Source: Enterobacteriaceae bacterium (lineage in GTDB: Bacteria > Pseudomonadota > Gammaproteobacteria > Enterobacterales > Enterobacteriaceae). Taken from it: a DNA stretch of 64,000 bases. Positions 35,352 to 43,763 of this stretch are shown here, piece by piece. The DNA is taken from NCBI GenBank assembly GCA_902363335.1, contig CABIZV010000006.1, positions 62,001 through 126,000 on the forward strand, given 5' to 3'. Position 1 is the first letter of the stretch. Each line of letters opens with the position of its first letter. The translations under genes and the position numbers were made by a program. Under the pieces are notes generated by a model that did not search any database, had not been told where the DNA came from, and saw only the letters and a list, made by a program, of their open reading frames with translations.

Positions 35352-35714
35352 TTAACGTTGCTGGACAAACTCGCGGTACGCCGCAACCACCTGCAGGAAA
35401 TCCTCTACGCCGCAAAGAGACAGGCTTTCTTCGTCGTAGTAATTCATCCCGTCTTCCATCTCGTCGCCCGAAAACTCCAGCTGATTGGCGCGAACCATCA
35501 CTTCCTCGCCGTCCAACCACAGAGTGTATTCATGTCCGGTGCGCTGCCATGAACGTTCGCTGCCTTTTACCGTACGCACGGCCTGCTCGACTTCATCCAG
35601 CAGCGAGAGGTTATCTTTGACCTCTTCATTAAACCAGTGACCGACCACCTCGTGGCCCATCGACATACGTACTTTTACCCCTCCGGTAACGTCACGCAGA
35701 AATTCGTATTCCAT
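35352..35714 (-). CDS. yacL: YacL, conserved protein of unknown function (UPF0231)
   Basis: A 120-residue acidic soluble protein nearly identical in layout to E. coli YacL: MEYEFLRDVTGGVKVRMSMG, GHWFNEEV, ANQLEFSGDEMEDGMNYYDEE and a C-terminal VEDFLQVVAAYREFVQQR. No known domain or catalytic motif is evident and its function is not established. It lies downstream of acnB on the same strand, separated by a tandem repeat array with several terminators, so it needs its own promoter. Confidence 0.92.
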   Translation of the reverse strand: MEYEFLRDVTGGVKVRMSMGHEVVGHWFNEEVKDNLSLLDEVEQAVRTVKGSERSWQRTGHEYTLWLDGEEVMVRANQLEFSGDEMEDGMNYYDEESLSLCGVEDFLQVVAAYREFVQQR

Positions 35715-35937
35715 GATCTCTTCCTCTACAAAGGCAATGCGTCACCGCTGCATTGTACCTATAGGTAATTATCGCAGTCTGGGGGAATAAAAAAAGCGTA
35801 GCGGGCGGCTAATGCAAAATAAAAAGCGTAAAAGACAACCCCCTGTCCCTGTAGCCCGGCCAAGCGCAGCGCCGCCGGGAAGCCCCCGGAGTCGGTGCTT
35901 GCGCACCTCGTCCGGGCTACGGTTTAGACCGAGCCCG

Positions 35938-35973
35938 AAAATAAATAAGGGCGAGAGCCAAAACCCTCACCCT
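35938..35973 (-). terminator. Intrinsic terminator in repeat array (copy 1 of 4)
   Basis: On the minus strand AGGGTGAGGG pairs with CTCTCGCCCT (10 pairs, two G-U), loop TTTTGG, then TATTTATTTT. It is oriented to stop acnB transcription before yacL. This is the most diverged copy of the four. Confidence 0.75.
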
Positions 35974-36059
35974 GTAGCCCGGCCAAGCGCAGCGCCGCCG
36001 GGATGACCCCGGAGTCGGTGCTGTCGCACCTCGTCCGGGCTACGGTTTAGACCGAGCCT

Positions 36060-36096
36060 GAAAATTAAAAAGGGCGAGAGTCGAAACCCTCACCCT
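36060..36096 (-). terminator. Intrinsic terminator in repeat array (copy 2 of 4)
   Basis: The same 10-bp stem as the neighbouring copies, with loop TTTCGA, followed on the minus strand by TTTTTAATTTT. The stem arms are 36071-36080 and 36087-36096. Confidence 0.8.
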
Positions 36097-36182
36097 GTAG
36101 CCCGGCCAAGCGCAGCGCCGCCGGGAAGCCCCCGGAGTCGGTGCTGTCGCACCTCGTCCGGGCTACGGTTTAGACCGAGCCT

Positions 36183-36219
36183 GAAAATTAAAAAGGGCGA
36201 GAGTCGAAACCCTCACCCT
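36183..36219 (-). terminator. Intrinsic terminator in repeat array (copy 3 of 4)
   Basis: Stem arms at 36194-36203 and 36210-36219, loop TTTCGA, followed on the minus strand by TTTTTAATTTT. Identical to copy 2. Confidence 0.8.
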
Positions 36220-36305
36220 GTAGCCCGGCCAAGCGCAGCGCCGCCGGGAAGCCCCCGGAGTCGGTGCTGTCGCACCTCGTCCGGGCTACGGTTTAGACCG
36301 AGCCT

Positions 36306-36342
36306 GAAAATTAAAAAGGGCGAGAGTCGAAACCCTCACCCT
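36306..36342 (-). terminator. Intrinsic terminator in repeat array (copy 4 of 4, nearest acnB)
   Basis: Stem arms at 36317-36326 and 36333-36342, loop TTTCGA, followed on the minus strand by TTTTTAATTTT. This is the first terminator met by transcription leaving acnB, about 75 bases after its stop. Confidence 0.8.
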
Positions 36343-36415
36343 GTAGCCCGGCCAAGCGCAGCGCCGCCGGGAAGCCCCGGAGTCGGTGCTTGCGCACCTC
36401 GTCCGGGCTACGGTT

Positions 36416-39013
36416 TTAGACTGCGGTCTGGAAAATCACGCCGTCAGCTTTTTCGGTGTACTCGGAAAGCTGGTCGAAGTTCAGATAACGGTAGGTATCC
36501 ACCGCCGTCTTATCGACCTGCGCCACATAGGTCTGGTACTCATCCGGCGTTGGCAGCTTACCGATAAGCGCCGCGACGGCCGCCAGCTCAGCCGAAGCCA
36601 GGAAGACGTTAGCGCCGGTACCTAAACGGTTAGGGAAGTTACGGGTTGAGGTGGAAACCACCGTCGCACCGTCAGCTACACGCGCCTGGTTACCCATACA
36701 CAGGGAACAGCCAGGGATTTCAATACGCGCACCGCTCTTACCAAATACGCTGTAGTAACCTTCTTCGGTCAGCTGTGCCGCATCCATACGGGTTGGCGGA
36801 GCCACCCACAGACGGGTTGGCAGCTGGCCTTTATGGGTATCCAGCAGCTTACCGGCAGCACGGAAGTGACCGATGTTGGTCATGCAGGAGCCGATGAACA
36901 CTTCGTCGATCTTCTCGCCCTGCACATCAGACAGCAGACGCGCATCGTCAGGATCGTTTGGCGCACACAGGATAGGTTCTTTGATGTCAGCCAGATCGAT
37001 CTCGATCACCGCCGCATATTCTGCGTCAGCATCCGCTTCCAGCAGTTGCGGATCCGCCAGCCATTTTTCCATTCCCTGAACGCGACGTTCCAGCGTACGG
37101 CGATCGCCGTAACCTTCCGCGATCATCCACTTCAGCAGGACGATGTTAGAGGTCAGGTATTCAGTAATCGGCGCTTTATCGAGCTTAATGGTACAGCCCG
37201 CCGCAGAACGCTCAGCCGAAGCATCCGCCAGCTCAAATGCCTGCTCAACTTTCAGTTCAGGCAAGCCTTCGATTTCCAGGATGCGACCAGAGAAGATGTT
37301 TTTCTTCCCTTTTTTCTCAACGGTCAGCAGGCCTTCGCGGATGGCGTACAGCGGAATCGCGTGCACCAGATCGCGCAGGGTAATGCCCGGCTGCATTTTG
37401 CCTTTAAAGCGCACCAGCACAGATTCTGGCATGTCCAGCGGCATCACGCCGGTCGCTGCCGCAAACGCAACCAGACCGGAGCCTGCCGGGAAGGAAATCC
37501 CCACCGGGAAACGGGTATGGGAGTCCCCGCCGGTGCCGACGGTATCCGGCAGCAGCATACGGTTCAGCCATGAGTGGATAATGCCGTCGCCCGGACGCAG
37601 TGACACACCGCCACGGTTCATAATAAAGTCAGGCAGCGTGTGGTGGGTCGTCACGTCAACCGGCTTCGGATAGGCCGCAGTGTGACAGAAAGACTGCATC
37701 ACCAGATCGGCAGAGAAGCCCAGACAAGCAAGGTCTTTCAGCTCATCACGGGTCATTGGGCCGGTGGTGTCCTGAGAACCTACCGAGGTCATTTTCGGCT
37801 CGCAATATTCGCCCGGGCGAATACCGGTCACGCCGCAGGCGCGGCCAACCATTTTCTGTGCCAGAGAGAAGCCTTTATTGCTGGCTTCAACCGGTTTAGC
37901 GATACGGAACACATCACTGTGCGGCAGGCCCAGCGCTTCACGCGCCTTGGTGGTCAGGCCACGGCCGATAATCAGTGGGATACGACCGCCCGCACGGACT
38001 TCGTCAATCAGCACGTCGGTTTTGAGTTCAAACGTCGCCAGCAGTTCGTTGGTTTCGTGATTACGCACTTCGCCTTTGAATGGGTAAACGTCAATCACGT
38101 CGCCCATATTCAGCTTATTCACATCAACTTCGATTGGCAGCGCGCCCGCATCTTCCATGGTGTTAAAGAAGATTGGCGCAATTTTGCTGCCCAGCACCAG
38201 GCCGCCACCGCGCTTGTTTGGCACGTGCGGAATATCGTCGCCCATGAACCACAATACGGAGTTAGTTGCTGATTTACGCGAAGAACCGGTGCCGACAACG
38301 TCGCCAACATACGCCAGCGGGAAGCCTTTTTTCTGCAACAATTCGATTTGCTTGATAGGGCCCACAACGCCTGGTTCATCCGGGCTGATGCCTTCACGGG
38401 CGTTTTTCAGCATCGCCAGCGCGTGCAGAGGGATATCAGGGCGGGACCATGCATCCGGGGCCGGAGACAGGTCATCGGTGTTGGTTTCACCGGTCACTTT
38501 GAACACGGTAACGGTAATTTTGTCAGCAAGCTGCGGACGGTTCAGGAACCATTCGGCATCAGCCCAGGACTGAATAACCTGTTTGGCGAAGGTATTGCCC
38601 GCTTTCGCTTTCTCTTCTACGTCGTAGAAGTTATCGAACATCAGCAGCGTCTGAGACAGCGCTTTCGCAGCGATCGGTGCCAGTTTGGCATCATCGAGCG
38701 CATCGATCAGCGGATGAATATTGTAACCACCCTGCATGGTGCCCAGCAGTTCGACGGCTTTTTCAGGAGTCACTAATGGGGAGGTGGCTTCGCCTTTCGC
38801 GATGGCAGCGAGGAAGCCCGCTTTAACATAGGCGGCTTCATCCACGCCCGGCGGTACACGATTGATTAACAGGTCTAGCAGGAATTCTTCTTCGCCAGCA
38901 GGCGGATTCTTCAGTAGCTCAACCAGGCCGGCCATTTGGGTTGCATCTAAGGGTTTGGCAACAATCCCTTGGGCGGCACGTTCAGCTACGTGCTCACGGT
39001 ATTCTTTTAGCAC
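36416..39013 (-). CDS. acnB: Aconitate hydratase B
   Basis: AcnB is the main TCA-cycle aconitase during growth, converting citrate to isocitrate through a 4Fe-4S cluster; the apo form binds its own mRNA. The 865-residue length equals E. coli AcnB. The N-terminal HEAT-like domain (residues 1-160) is followed by the swivel domain and the catalytic domains. Cluster cysteines are in GSCMTNIGH and GCSLCMGNQ, and TGGDSHTRFP is also conserved. The ATG is preceded by GAGGAGATACC on the minus strand. A 460-base leader region separates it from the divergent yacH. Confidence 0.97.
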   Translation of the reverse strand: MLKEYREHVAERAAQGIVAKPLDATQMAGLVELLKNPPAGEEEFLLDLLINRVPPGVDEAAYVKAGFLAAIAKGEATSPLVTPEKAVELLGTMQGGYNIHPLIDALDDAKLAPIAAKALSQTLLMFDNFYDVEEKAKAGNTFAKQVIQSWADAEWFLNRPQLADKITVTVFKVTGETNTDDLSPAPDAWSRPDIPLHALAMLKNAREGISPDEPGVVGPIKQIELLQKKGFPLAYVGDVVGTGSSRKSATNSVLWFMGDDIPHVPNKRGGGLVLGSKIAPIFFNTMEDAGALPIEVDVNKLNMGDVIDVYPFKGEVRNHETNELLATFELKTDVLIDEVRAGGRIPLIIGRGLTTKAREALGLPHSDVFRIAKPVEASNKGFSLAQKMVGRACGVTGIRPGEYCEPKMTSVGSQDTTGPMTRDELKDLACLGFSADLVMQSFCHTAAYPKPVDVTTHHTLPDFIMNRGGVSLRPGDGIIHSWLNRMLLPDTVGTGGDSHTRFPVGISFPAGSGLVAFAAATGVMPLDMPESVLVRFKGKMQPGITLRDLVHAIPLYAIREGLLTVEKKGKKNIFSGRILEIEGLPELKVEQAFELADASAERSAAGCTIKLDKAPITEYLTSNIVLLKWMIAEGYGDRRTLERRVQGMEKWLADPQLLEADADAEYAAVIEIDLADIKEPILCAPNDPDDARLLSDVQGEKIDEVFIGSCMTNIGHFRAAGKLLDTHKGQLPTRLWVAPPTRMDAAQLTEEGYYSVFGKSGARIEIPGCSLCMGNQARVADGATVVSTSTRNFPNRLGTGANVFLASAELAAVAALIGKLPTPDEYQTYVAQVDKTAVDTYRYLNFDQLSEYTEKADGVIFQTAV

Positions 39014-39473
39014 GACGGTATCTCCTCGCTCTCATTGTCATATGCGGTCGGCGATCTCTTCACGCTCCTGTGAGACAGCAGTTTGTAGGGTAAAAGCCCG
39101 ATACCGCGAGGGCCAGCATAGCAGGAATTCTGAAGGGTGTTAATCCGTTTACAAAAAAGCAACATTAAATATTTGCTGAATCGTTAATGTTGATATAACA
39201 GATTATAAAAAGCCTTTTTACGATGAAAAAAACCCATGCTTCGCCGGAAGATTCATCGTTTTGTTACGACGTTATTACAGATAAGCAGGAATCAATGCGC
39301 CGTGTTGTCGTCGCTTTTGACCCAAGGCCCGCATCCTGGATTTATTTTTACACAGTCTGGATTCCTACCAATGGTAAAAATCCCTGCTTTAATCAAAAAA
39401 TAAACAATAGCCTCATTATACTCGCGGCATATCCGACTCTGATACGGACAGCGTAGTTCCCTGGAGAACCACC
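39014..39473. promoter_or_regulatory. Divergent acnB-yacH control region
   Basis: These 460 bases contain the acnB and yacH promoters and no gene I can support. The part near 39170-39220 is AT-rich (GATATAACAGATTATAAAAAG). A 77-codon frame at 39223-39456 has no ribosome binding site or recognisable product. In E. coli acnB is controlled by several global regulators (for example CRP, ArcA, FruR); I cannot assign their sites here by eye. Confidence 0.5.
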
Positions 39474-41255
39474 ATGAATTTGCCCACTAAGTCCTACTCA
39501 AGCATCGCGCTGATATGCTGCGGCGGGATACTGGCCGTCGCCGCCACGCTTTACCTTAAAAGCCGCGAGACCGTGACGCCTGATGCGCCCCCTGCCGTTA
39601 CCGTGGAAGCACCGGTTACGCCACCGGTTGCAGCGCCTGCCGTACCGTTACCCACGCCGGTTGCGCCGCCGACGGTTGCGGCGACGTCCACTAACGCACA
39701 ACCTTATACCAAAGCGCAGATCACCCAATGGGTGGCCCCCATCGCGCTCTACCCTGACTCGCTGCTGTCGCAGGTGCTGATGGCGTCAACCTATCCGGCA
39801 AGCGTTGTCCAGGCAGTTCAGTGGTCGAAGGATAATCCTACAATGCAGGGTGACGCCGCCATCCAGGCGGTTGCCGGACAACCCTGGGATGCCAGCGTGA
39901 AATCCCTGGTCGCCTTCCCGCAACTCACCGGCATGATGGGCGAAAACCCTGAATGGGTTGAAAATCTGGGTAATGCCTTCCTCGCGCAACCGCAGGACGT
40001 TATGGATGCCGTACAGGATTTACGCAAGCTGGCCCAGCAAACCGGGTCGCTCAAATCCAGCTATCAGCAAACGGTCACCACCAGTCGTGCACCAGCGCCG
40101 ACCGCCACCGTCAGCTCAGGCACCAGCTCGGTAGCTGCGCCGACAACCTCAGTCAGCAACGAGCCCACGGTGATCCGCATTGAATCCGCGAACCCCGAAG
40201 TGGTTTACGTGCCGAACTACAATCCAACGGTGGTTTACGGTAGCAACTGGCCTTATTCTTCCGCGCCGCCGGTTTATCTGCCGCCCCCTCCAGGGCAGCA
40301 GTTTGCCGACAGCTTTGTTCGCGGTTTTGGTTATAGCCTCGGCGTCGCCACCACCTACGCTATTTTCAGCAGTATCGATTGGGACGATGACGATCATCAT
40401 CACCATGACGATCACCATCACGATGATGGCTACCATGGCGATGGCCGGGGCTATCAGCACAATGGCGATAACATCAATATTAACGTCAATAATTTCAACC
40501 GGATTTCCGGGGAAAACCACAGAGGGCAGAATTTCGCCTGGCAGCACAATTCCGCTTATCGCGGCAATGTGCCTTACCCAAACAATAACGTCGCACAGCG
40601 CTTCCATCAGACTAACGTACCGGGTGGGTTAAGCTCCACGCGTAGAGAACCGGGTGCAGCACTCCCGCGTGCCACTAATGCAGTTGGAGGGCTGAGTTAC
40701 CCCAACCGGGATAACCAGCGACAGGCAGCAATGTCGCAATTACAGCAGCGCACCCGGAACGATAATTTTGCCTCAGTGTCGCCTACACGTGATGCCCAGC
40801 GCCGCGCCGCATCCCAGCAGTTAAGCCAGAAGGTACAGCGGGATAATTTCCGTGGCTATGACGCGCCGGTTAACCGCGCTCAGCGCCTGACGCCACAAAA
40901 TCGTCCATCACAGGCGCATGCCACACCCCCTCATGCAGCGGCGCAGCGCATGCAGCAGTCGAACCTGAATGCTCCCCAGCGCCGCGCTAACAATGACGCG
41001 TCCCGTTTTAGAACGGAACAACGCAACACAACGCAGCTACGTAGTGAAGGACGACGCAGCAGCGCCCTTAGCGGCAACGAAAGTCGGGCGCCAAACTGGC
41101 AAGCACAGCAGTCCCGCGGCCTGCAAAGCCGTCAGGCTTCCGGTCTCAGTCGAGAACGCCAGACTCGAGAATTTCAGGGTAATCGTGCATCCAGCGTAGG
41201 CGGCGAACGAAATGGCGGTGGGCTTTCCGGGCACCGAGAGTTCCACCGACGCTAG
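39474..41255 (+). CDS. yacH: YacH, DUF3300 envelope protein with low-complexity tail
   Basis: The 593-residue protein has an N-terminal membrane anchor (SSIALICCGGILAVAATLYL), a Pro/Ala-rich linker, and the DUF3300 domain at roughly residues 80-200 (WVAPIALYPDSLLSQVLMASTYP and NPEWVENLGNAFLAQPQDVMDAVQ). An extended segment VVYVPNYNPTVVYG, a His/Asp-rich patch (near residues 305-325) and a Gln/Arg/Asn-rich tail to the end follow. It corresponds to E. coli YacH, whose function is unknown. The His/Asp patch may bind metal. GGAGAACCACC precedes the start. It forms a two-gene unit with the next gene. Confidence 0.88.
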   Translation: MNLPTKSYSSIALICCGGILAVAATLYLKSRETVTPDAPPAVTVEAPVTPPVAAPAVPLPTPVAPPTVAATSTNAQPYTKAQITQWVAPIALYPDSLLSQVLMASTYPASVVQAVQWSKDNPTMQGDAAIQAVAGQPWDASVKSLVAFPQLTGMMGENPEWVENLGNAFLAQPQDVMDAVQDLRKLAQQTGSLKSSYQQTVTTSRAPAPTATVSSGTSSVAAPTTSVSNEPTVIRIESANPEVVYVPNYNPTVVYGSNWPYSSAPPVYLPPPPGQQFADSFVRGFGYSLGVATTYAIFSSIDWDDDDHHHHDDHHHDDGYHGDGRGYQHNGDNININVNNFNRISGENHRGQNFAWQHNSAYRGNVPYPNNNVAQRFHQTNVPGGLSSTRREPGAALPRATNAVGGLSYPNRDNQRQAAMSQLQQRTRNDNFASVSPTRDAQRRAASQQLSQKVQRDNFRGYDAPVNRAQRLTPQNRPSQAHATPPHAAAQRMQQSNLNAPQRRANNDASRFRTEQRNTTQLRSEGRRSSALSGNESRAPNWQAQQSRGLQSRQASGLSRERQTREFQGNRASSVGGERNGGGLSGHREFHRR

Positions 41256-41266
41256 AGGATAATGTG

Positions 41267-42088
41267 ATGAAAAAGCAGATTAAAATAGCCTTGCTGGCGC
41301 TTGCCATGTCGCCCCTGATGAGCTTTGCGCAACAGAGTTTTAGCAGCCCCGACCAGGCAGCCAGCGCATTGGTAAATGCGGTGAAGAACAAAGATCATGC
41401 GGCATTAGGTCAACTGCTCGGCGATGAATGGCAGCAGTTTTTACCGCCGGATGGCGTTGACCCGGAGGCGGTAGACCGTTTCCTGCGTGACTGGAAGCTT
41501 AACCACCACGTTGTTATCAGCGCCAATACCGCCTGGCTGGACGTCGGCAACGACGGCTGGCGTCTTCCAATCCCAATGGAAAAAAACGATCAAGGCTGGA
41601 TGTTTAATATCGCCGCCGGAGAAGACGAGATTCAGACCCGTGCGATTGGCCGTAATGAGCTTTCGGCCATTCAGGCTATGCACGCCTATGTCGATGCGCA
41701 GCAGGATTACTACCGGTTAAACCACACCTGGGCGAAAAAAATCATCAGTACCGAAGGCAAGAAAGATGGGCTCTACTGGCCTATCGTGCCGGGAGAAGTA
41801 CCGAGCCCTCTCGGGCCGAACTTTAGTCCGTCAGTGCCGGGCGAAGGCTACCACGGATACCGTTTCCGCATTATTAGCACCAGCGATAAAGGAGATGTGG
41901 CCCTGCTTGCCTGGCCGGTTAAATGGGGTGAGACCGGCATAATGAGCTTTACGGTTAGTCAGGACGATCGGGTTTATGAAGCGGATTTGGGGGCGGAGAC
42001 TGAGCAGAAGGCATTAGCGATAGATTCACTCTCACCTGATACCAGCGCGGGCTGGAAAGCGTCAGCAGAGCCATCTCATCATCCATAA
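41267..42088 (+). CDS. DUF2950 family secreted protein
   Basis: A 273-residue protein with a signal peptide (MKKQIKIALLALAMSPLMSFA). The domain pattern is that of DUF2950: FSSPDQAASALVNAVKNKDHAALGQLLG, AIGRNELSAIQAMHAYVDAQQDYY and GYHGYRFRIISTSDKGDVALLAWPVKWGETGIMSF. The start is ATG at 41267, after GAGGAT; a GTG one codon earlier is less likely. It lies 11 bases after yacH. DUF3300 and DUF2950 genes are often adjacent in other proteobacteria, which suggests a shared envelope task, still undefined. E. coli K-12 lacks this partner at the site. Confidence 0.82.
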   Translation: MKKQIKIALLALAMSPLMSFAQQSFSSPDQAASALVNAVKNKDHAALGQLLGDEWQQFLPPDGVDPEAVDRFLRDWKLNHHVVISANTAWLDVGNDGWRLPIPMEKNDQGWMFNIAAGEDEIQTRAIGRNELSAIQAMHAYVDAQQDYYRLNHTWAKKIISTEGKKDGLYWPIVPGEVPSPLGPNFSPSVPGEGYHGYRFRIISTSDKGDVALLAWPVKWGETGIMSFTVSQDDRVYEADLGAETEQKALAIDSLSPDTSAGWKASAEPSHHP

Positions 42089-42103
42089 TATCATCACGCT
42101 TAC

Positions 42104-42123
42104 GGGTACGCCGGTACCCTTTT
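42104..42123 (+). terminator. Intrinsic terminator after the DUF2950 gene
   Basis: GGGTAC and GTACCC form a 6-bp stem with a GCCG loop, followed by TTTT, 16 bases after the stop codon. A short but properly oriented terminator for the yacH-DUF2950 unit. Confidence 0.55.
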
Positions 42124-42182
42124 AGCCTGCCAATCTCGCGACAATCTTCGCTACAGATAGGCAACCCAGGAAATATCAGCAT

Positions 42183-42211
42183 AAAAAAAGCGGCCGTTAA
42201 GCCGCTTTTTT
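42183..42211 (-). terminator. Bidirectional intrinsic terminator downstream of lpd
   Basis: AAAAAAGCGGC and GCCGCTTTTTT form an 11-bp stem with a 6-base loop, with A and T tracts on both sides. It can stop lpd transcription from the right and read-through from the DUF2950 gene from the left. Confidence 0.75.
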
Positions 42212-42217
42212 ATGGAA

Positions 42218-42289
42218 ACCCGGACGAGGCGCAAGCCGACGCCGGGATGACCGCGCGTTACCCGGCGTCGCTATGCTCGGCCAGGCTAC
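42218..42289. repeat. GTAGCCCGG-type palindromic element
   Basis: An imperfect palindrome (CCCGGACGAGGCGCAAGCCG ... ATGCTCGGCCAGGCTAC) between the lpd terminator and the lpd stop codon. It is close to the copy at 29247-29324 in sequence. Confidence 0.68.
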
Positions 42290-42300
42290 GAGTCAGAAGA

Positions 42301-43725
42301 TTACTTCTTCTTCGCTTTCGCGTTTGGCAGGTCGGTAATGCTACCTTCAAAGATTTCTGCTGCCAGGCCCACGGACTCATGCAGAGTCGGGTGTGCGTGG
42401 ATAGTCAGCGCGATATCTTCAGCATCACAACCCATTTCGATAGCCAGACCGATTTCACCCAGCAGCTCGCCGCCGTTGGTACCGACAATCGCACCACCGA
42501 TAACACGGTGAGATTCTTTGTCGAAGATCAGTTTGGTCACGCCGTCTGCGCAGTCGGAAGCGATAGCACGACCAGAAGCAGCCCACGGGAAGGTGGCGGT
42601 TTCATAGCTGATGCCTTTCTCTTTCGCTTCTTTCTCAGTCAGACCAACCCAGGCAACTTCCGGATCGGTATACGCAATCGAAGGAATCACTTTCGGATCG
42701 AAGTAGTGTTTCTGACCGGCGATAACTTCAGCAGCAACGTGGCCTTCGTGAACACCTTTGTGTGCCAGCATTGGCTGACCGACGATATCGCCGATGGCAA
42801 AGATGTGCGGCACGTTGGTGCGCAGCTGTTTGTCGACGCGGATGAAGCCACGGTCGTCAACTTCTACGCCAGCTTTGCCTGCGTCGAGGTTTTTACCATT
42901 CGGTACGCGACCGATAGCCACCAGTACGGCGTCATAACGCTGAGCTTCTGCAGGTGCTTTTTTGCCTTCCATGGAAACGTAGATACCGTCTTCTTTTGCT
43001 TCAACGGCGGTCACTTTGGTTTCCAGCATCAGGTTGAATTTCTTGCTGATGCGTTTGGTGAAGACTTTAACGATATCTTTGTCGGCAGCCGGGATAACCT
43101 GGTCGAACATTTCAACCACGTCAATCTCTGAACCCAGCGCATGGTACACGGTACCCATTTCCAGACCGATGATACCGCCGCCCATAACCAGCAGGCGTTT
43201 TGGTACTTCTTTCAGTTCCAGCGCGTCAGTGGAGTCCCATACGCGTGGATCTTCGTGTGGAATAAATGGCAGTTCGATCGGACGGGAACCCGCCGCGATG
43301 ATCGCGTTGTCGAAGTTGATCACGGTTTTACCGTTCTCACCTTCCACTTCCAGGGTGTTTGCCCCGGTGAATTTACCCAGACCGTTTACCACTTTCACTT
43401 TACGGCCTTTCGCCATACCAGCCAGACCGCCGGTCAGTTGAGTGATAACTTTCTCTTTCCAGGTACGAATTTTGTCGATATCGGTTTTCGGCTCGCCGAA
43501 GACGATACCGTGGTCAGCCAGTGATTTGGCTTCTTCGATAACTTTTGCTACGTGCAGCAGTGCTTTAGAAGGGATACAGCCAACGTTCAGACAAACACCG
43601 CCCAGGGTGCTGTAACGTTCTACAATGACGGTCTCCAGACCTAAATCCGCGCAACGGAAGGCAGCAGAATAACCTGCCGGGCCCGCCCCAAGTACCACGA
43701 CCTGAGTTTTAATTTCAGTGCTCAT
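42301..43725 (-). CDS. lpd: Dihydrolipoyl dehydrogenase (E3)
   Basis: Lpd is the FAD-dependent E3 subunit shared by pyruvate dehydrogenase, 2-oxoglutarate dehydrogenase and the glycine cleavage system. From ATG at 43725 the product is 474 residues, as in E. coli. Features: FAD-binding GAGPAGYSAAF, redox disulfide Cys45-Cys50 in GGVCLNVGCIPSK, NAD-binding GGGIIGLEMGTVY and the catalytic His in TIHAHPTLHE. AGAGGTC precedes the start; frames extending to 43821 run into an ERIC element. The 330-base gap to aceF suggests its own promoter besides read-through from aceF. Confidence 0.97.
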   Translation of the reverse strand: MSTEIKTQVVVLGAGPAGYSAAFRCADLGLETVIVERYSTLGGVCLNVGCIPSKALLHVAKVIEEAKSLADHGIVFGEPKTDIDKIRTWKEKVITQLTGGLAGMAKGRKVKVVNGLGKFTGANTLEVEGENGKTVINFDNAIIAAGSRPIELPFIPHEDPRVWDSTDALELKEVPKRLLVMGGGIIGLEMGTVYHALGSEIDVVEMFDQVIPAADKDIVKVFTKRISKKFNLMLETKVTAVEAKEDGIYVSMEGKKAPAEAQRYDAVLVAIGRVPNGKNLDAGKAGVEVDDRGFIRVDKQLRTNVPHIFAIGDIVGQPMLAHKGVHEGHVAAEVIAGQKHYFDPKVIPSIAYTDPEVAWVGLTEKEAKEKGISYETATFPWAASGRAIASDCADGVTKLIFDKESHRVIGGAIVGTNGGELLGEIGLAIEMGCDAEDIALTIHAHPTLHESVGLAAEIFEGSITDLPNAKAKKK

Positions 43726-43763
43726 CATGACCTCTATCATTTGTATCCGGCGGTCTGACGTTA

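Larger units (their letters stand above)
35851..36415. repeat. Five tandem copies of a 123-bp unit with embedded terminators
   Basis: The element GTAGCCCGGCCAAGCGCAGC begins at 35851, 35974, 36097, 36220 and 36343, an exact 123-bp period. Each copy is a 70-75-base GC-rich imperfect palindrome ending CGTCCGGGCTACGGTTT, joined to the next by an AT-rich spacer and a hairpin. Copies 3-5 are nearly identical; copies 1 and 2 have diverged. On the minus strand the last element begins directly at the acnB stop codon. Open frames inside it (such as 35812-36006) are shadows of the repeat. The stretch 35715-35850 to its left contains no gene, only a degenerate spacer. Confidence 0.92.

Noticed and set aside
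35812..36006. Open frame inside the 123-bp repeat array
   Set aside because: It is low-complexity translation of the tandem palindromes and is explained by the repeat period.
35851..36415. Possible CRISPR array because of regular repeats
   Set aside because: The units are 123 bp with no unique spacers; the whole unit is repeated and no cas genes are nearby.
39223..39456. 77-codon open frame between acnB and yacH (starts MKKTHASPEDSS)
   Set aside because: No Shine-Dalgarno, no recognisable family and poor codon pattern; it lies in a region expected to be regulatory.
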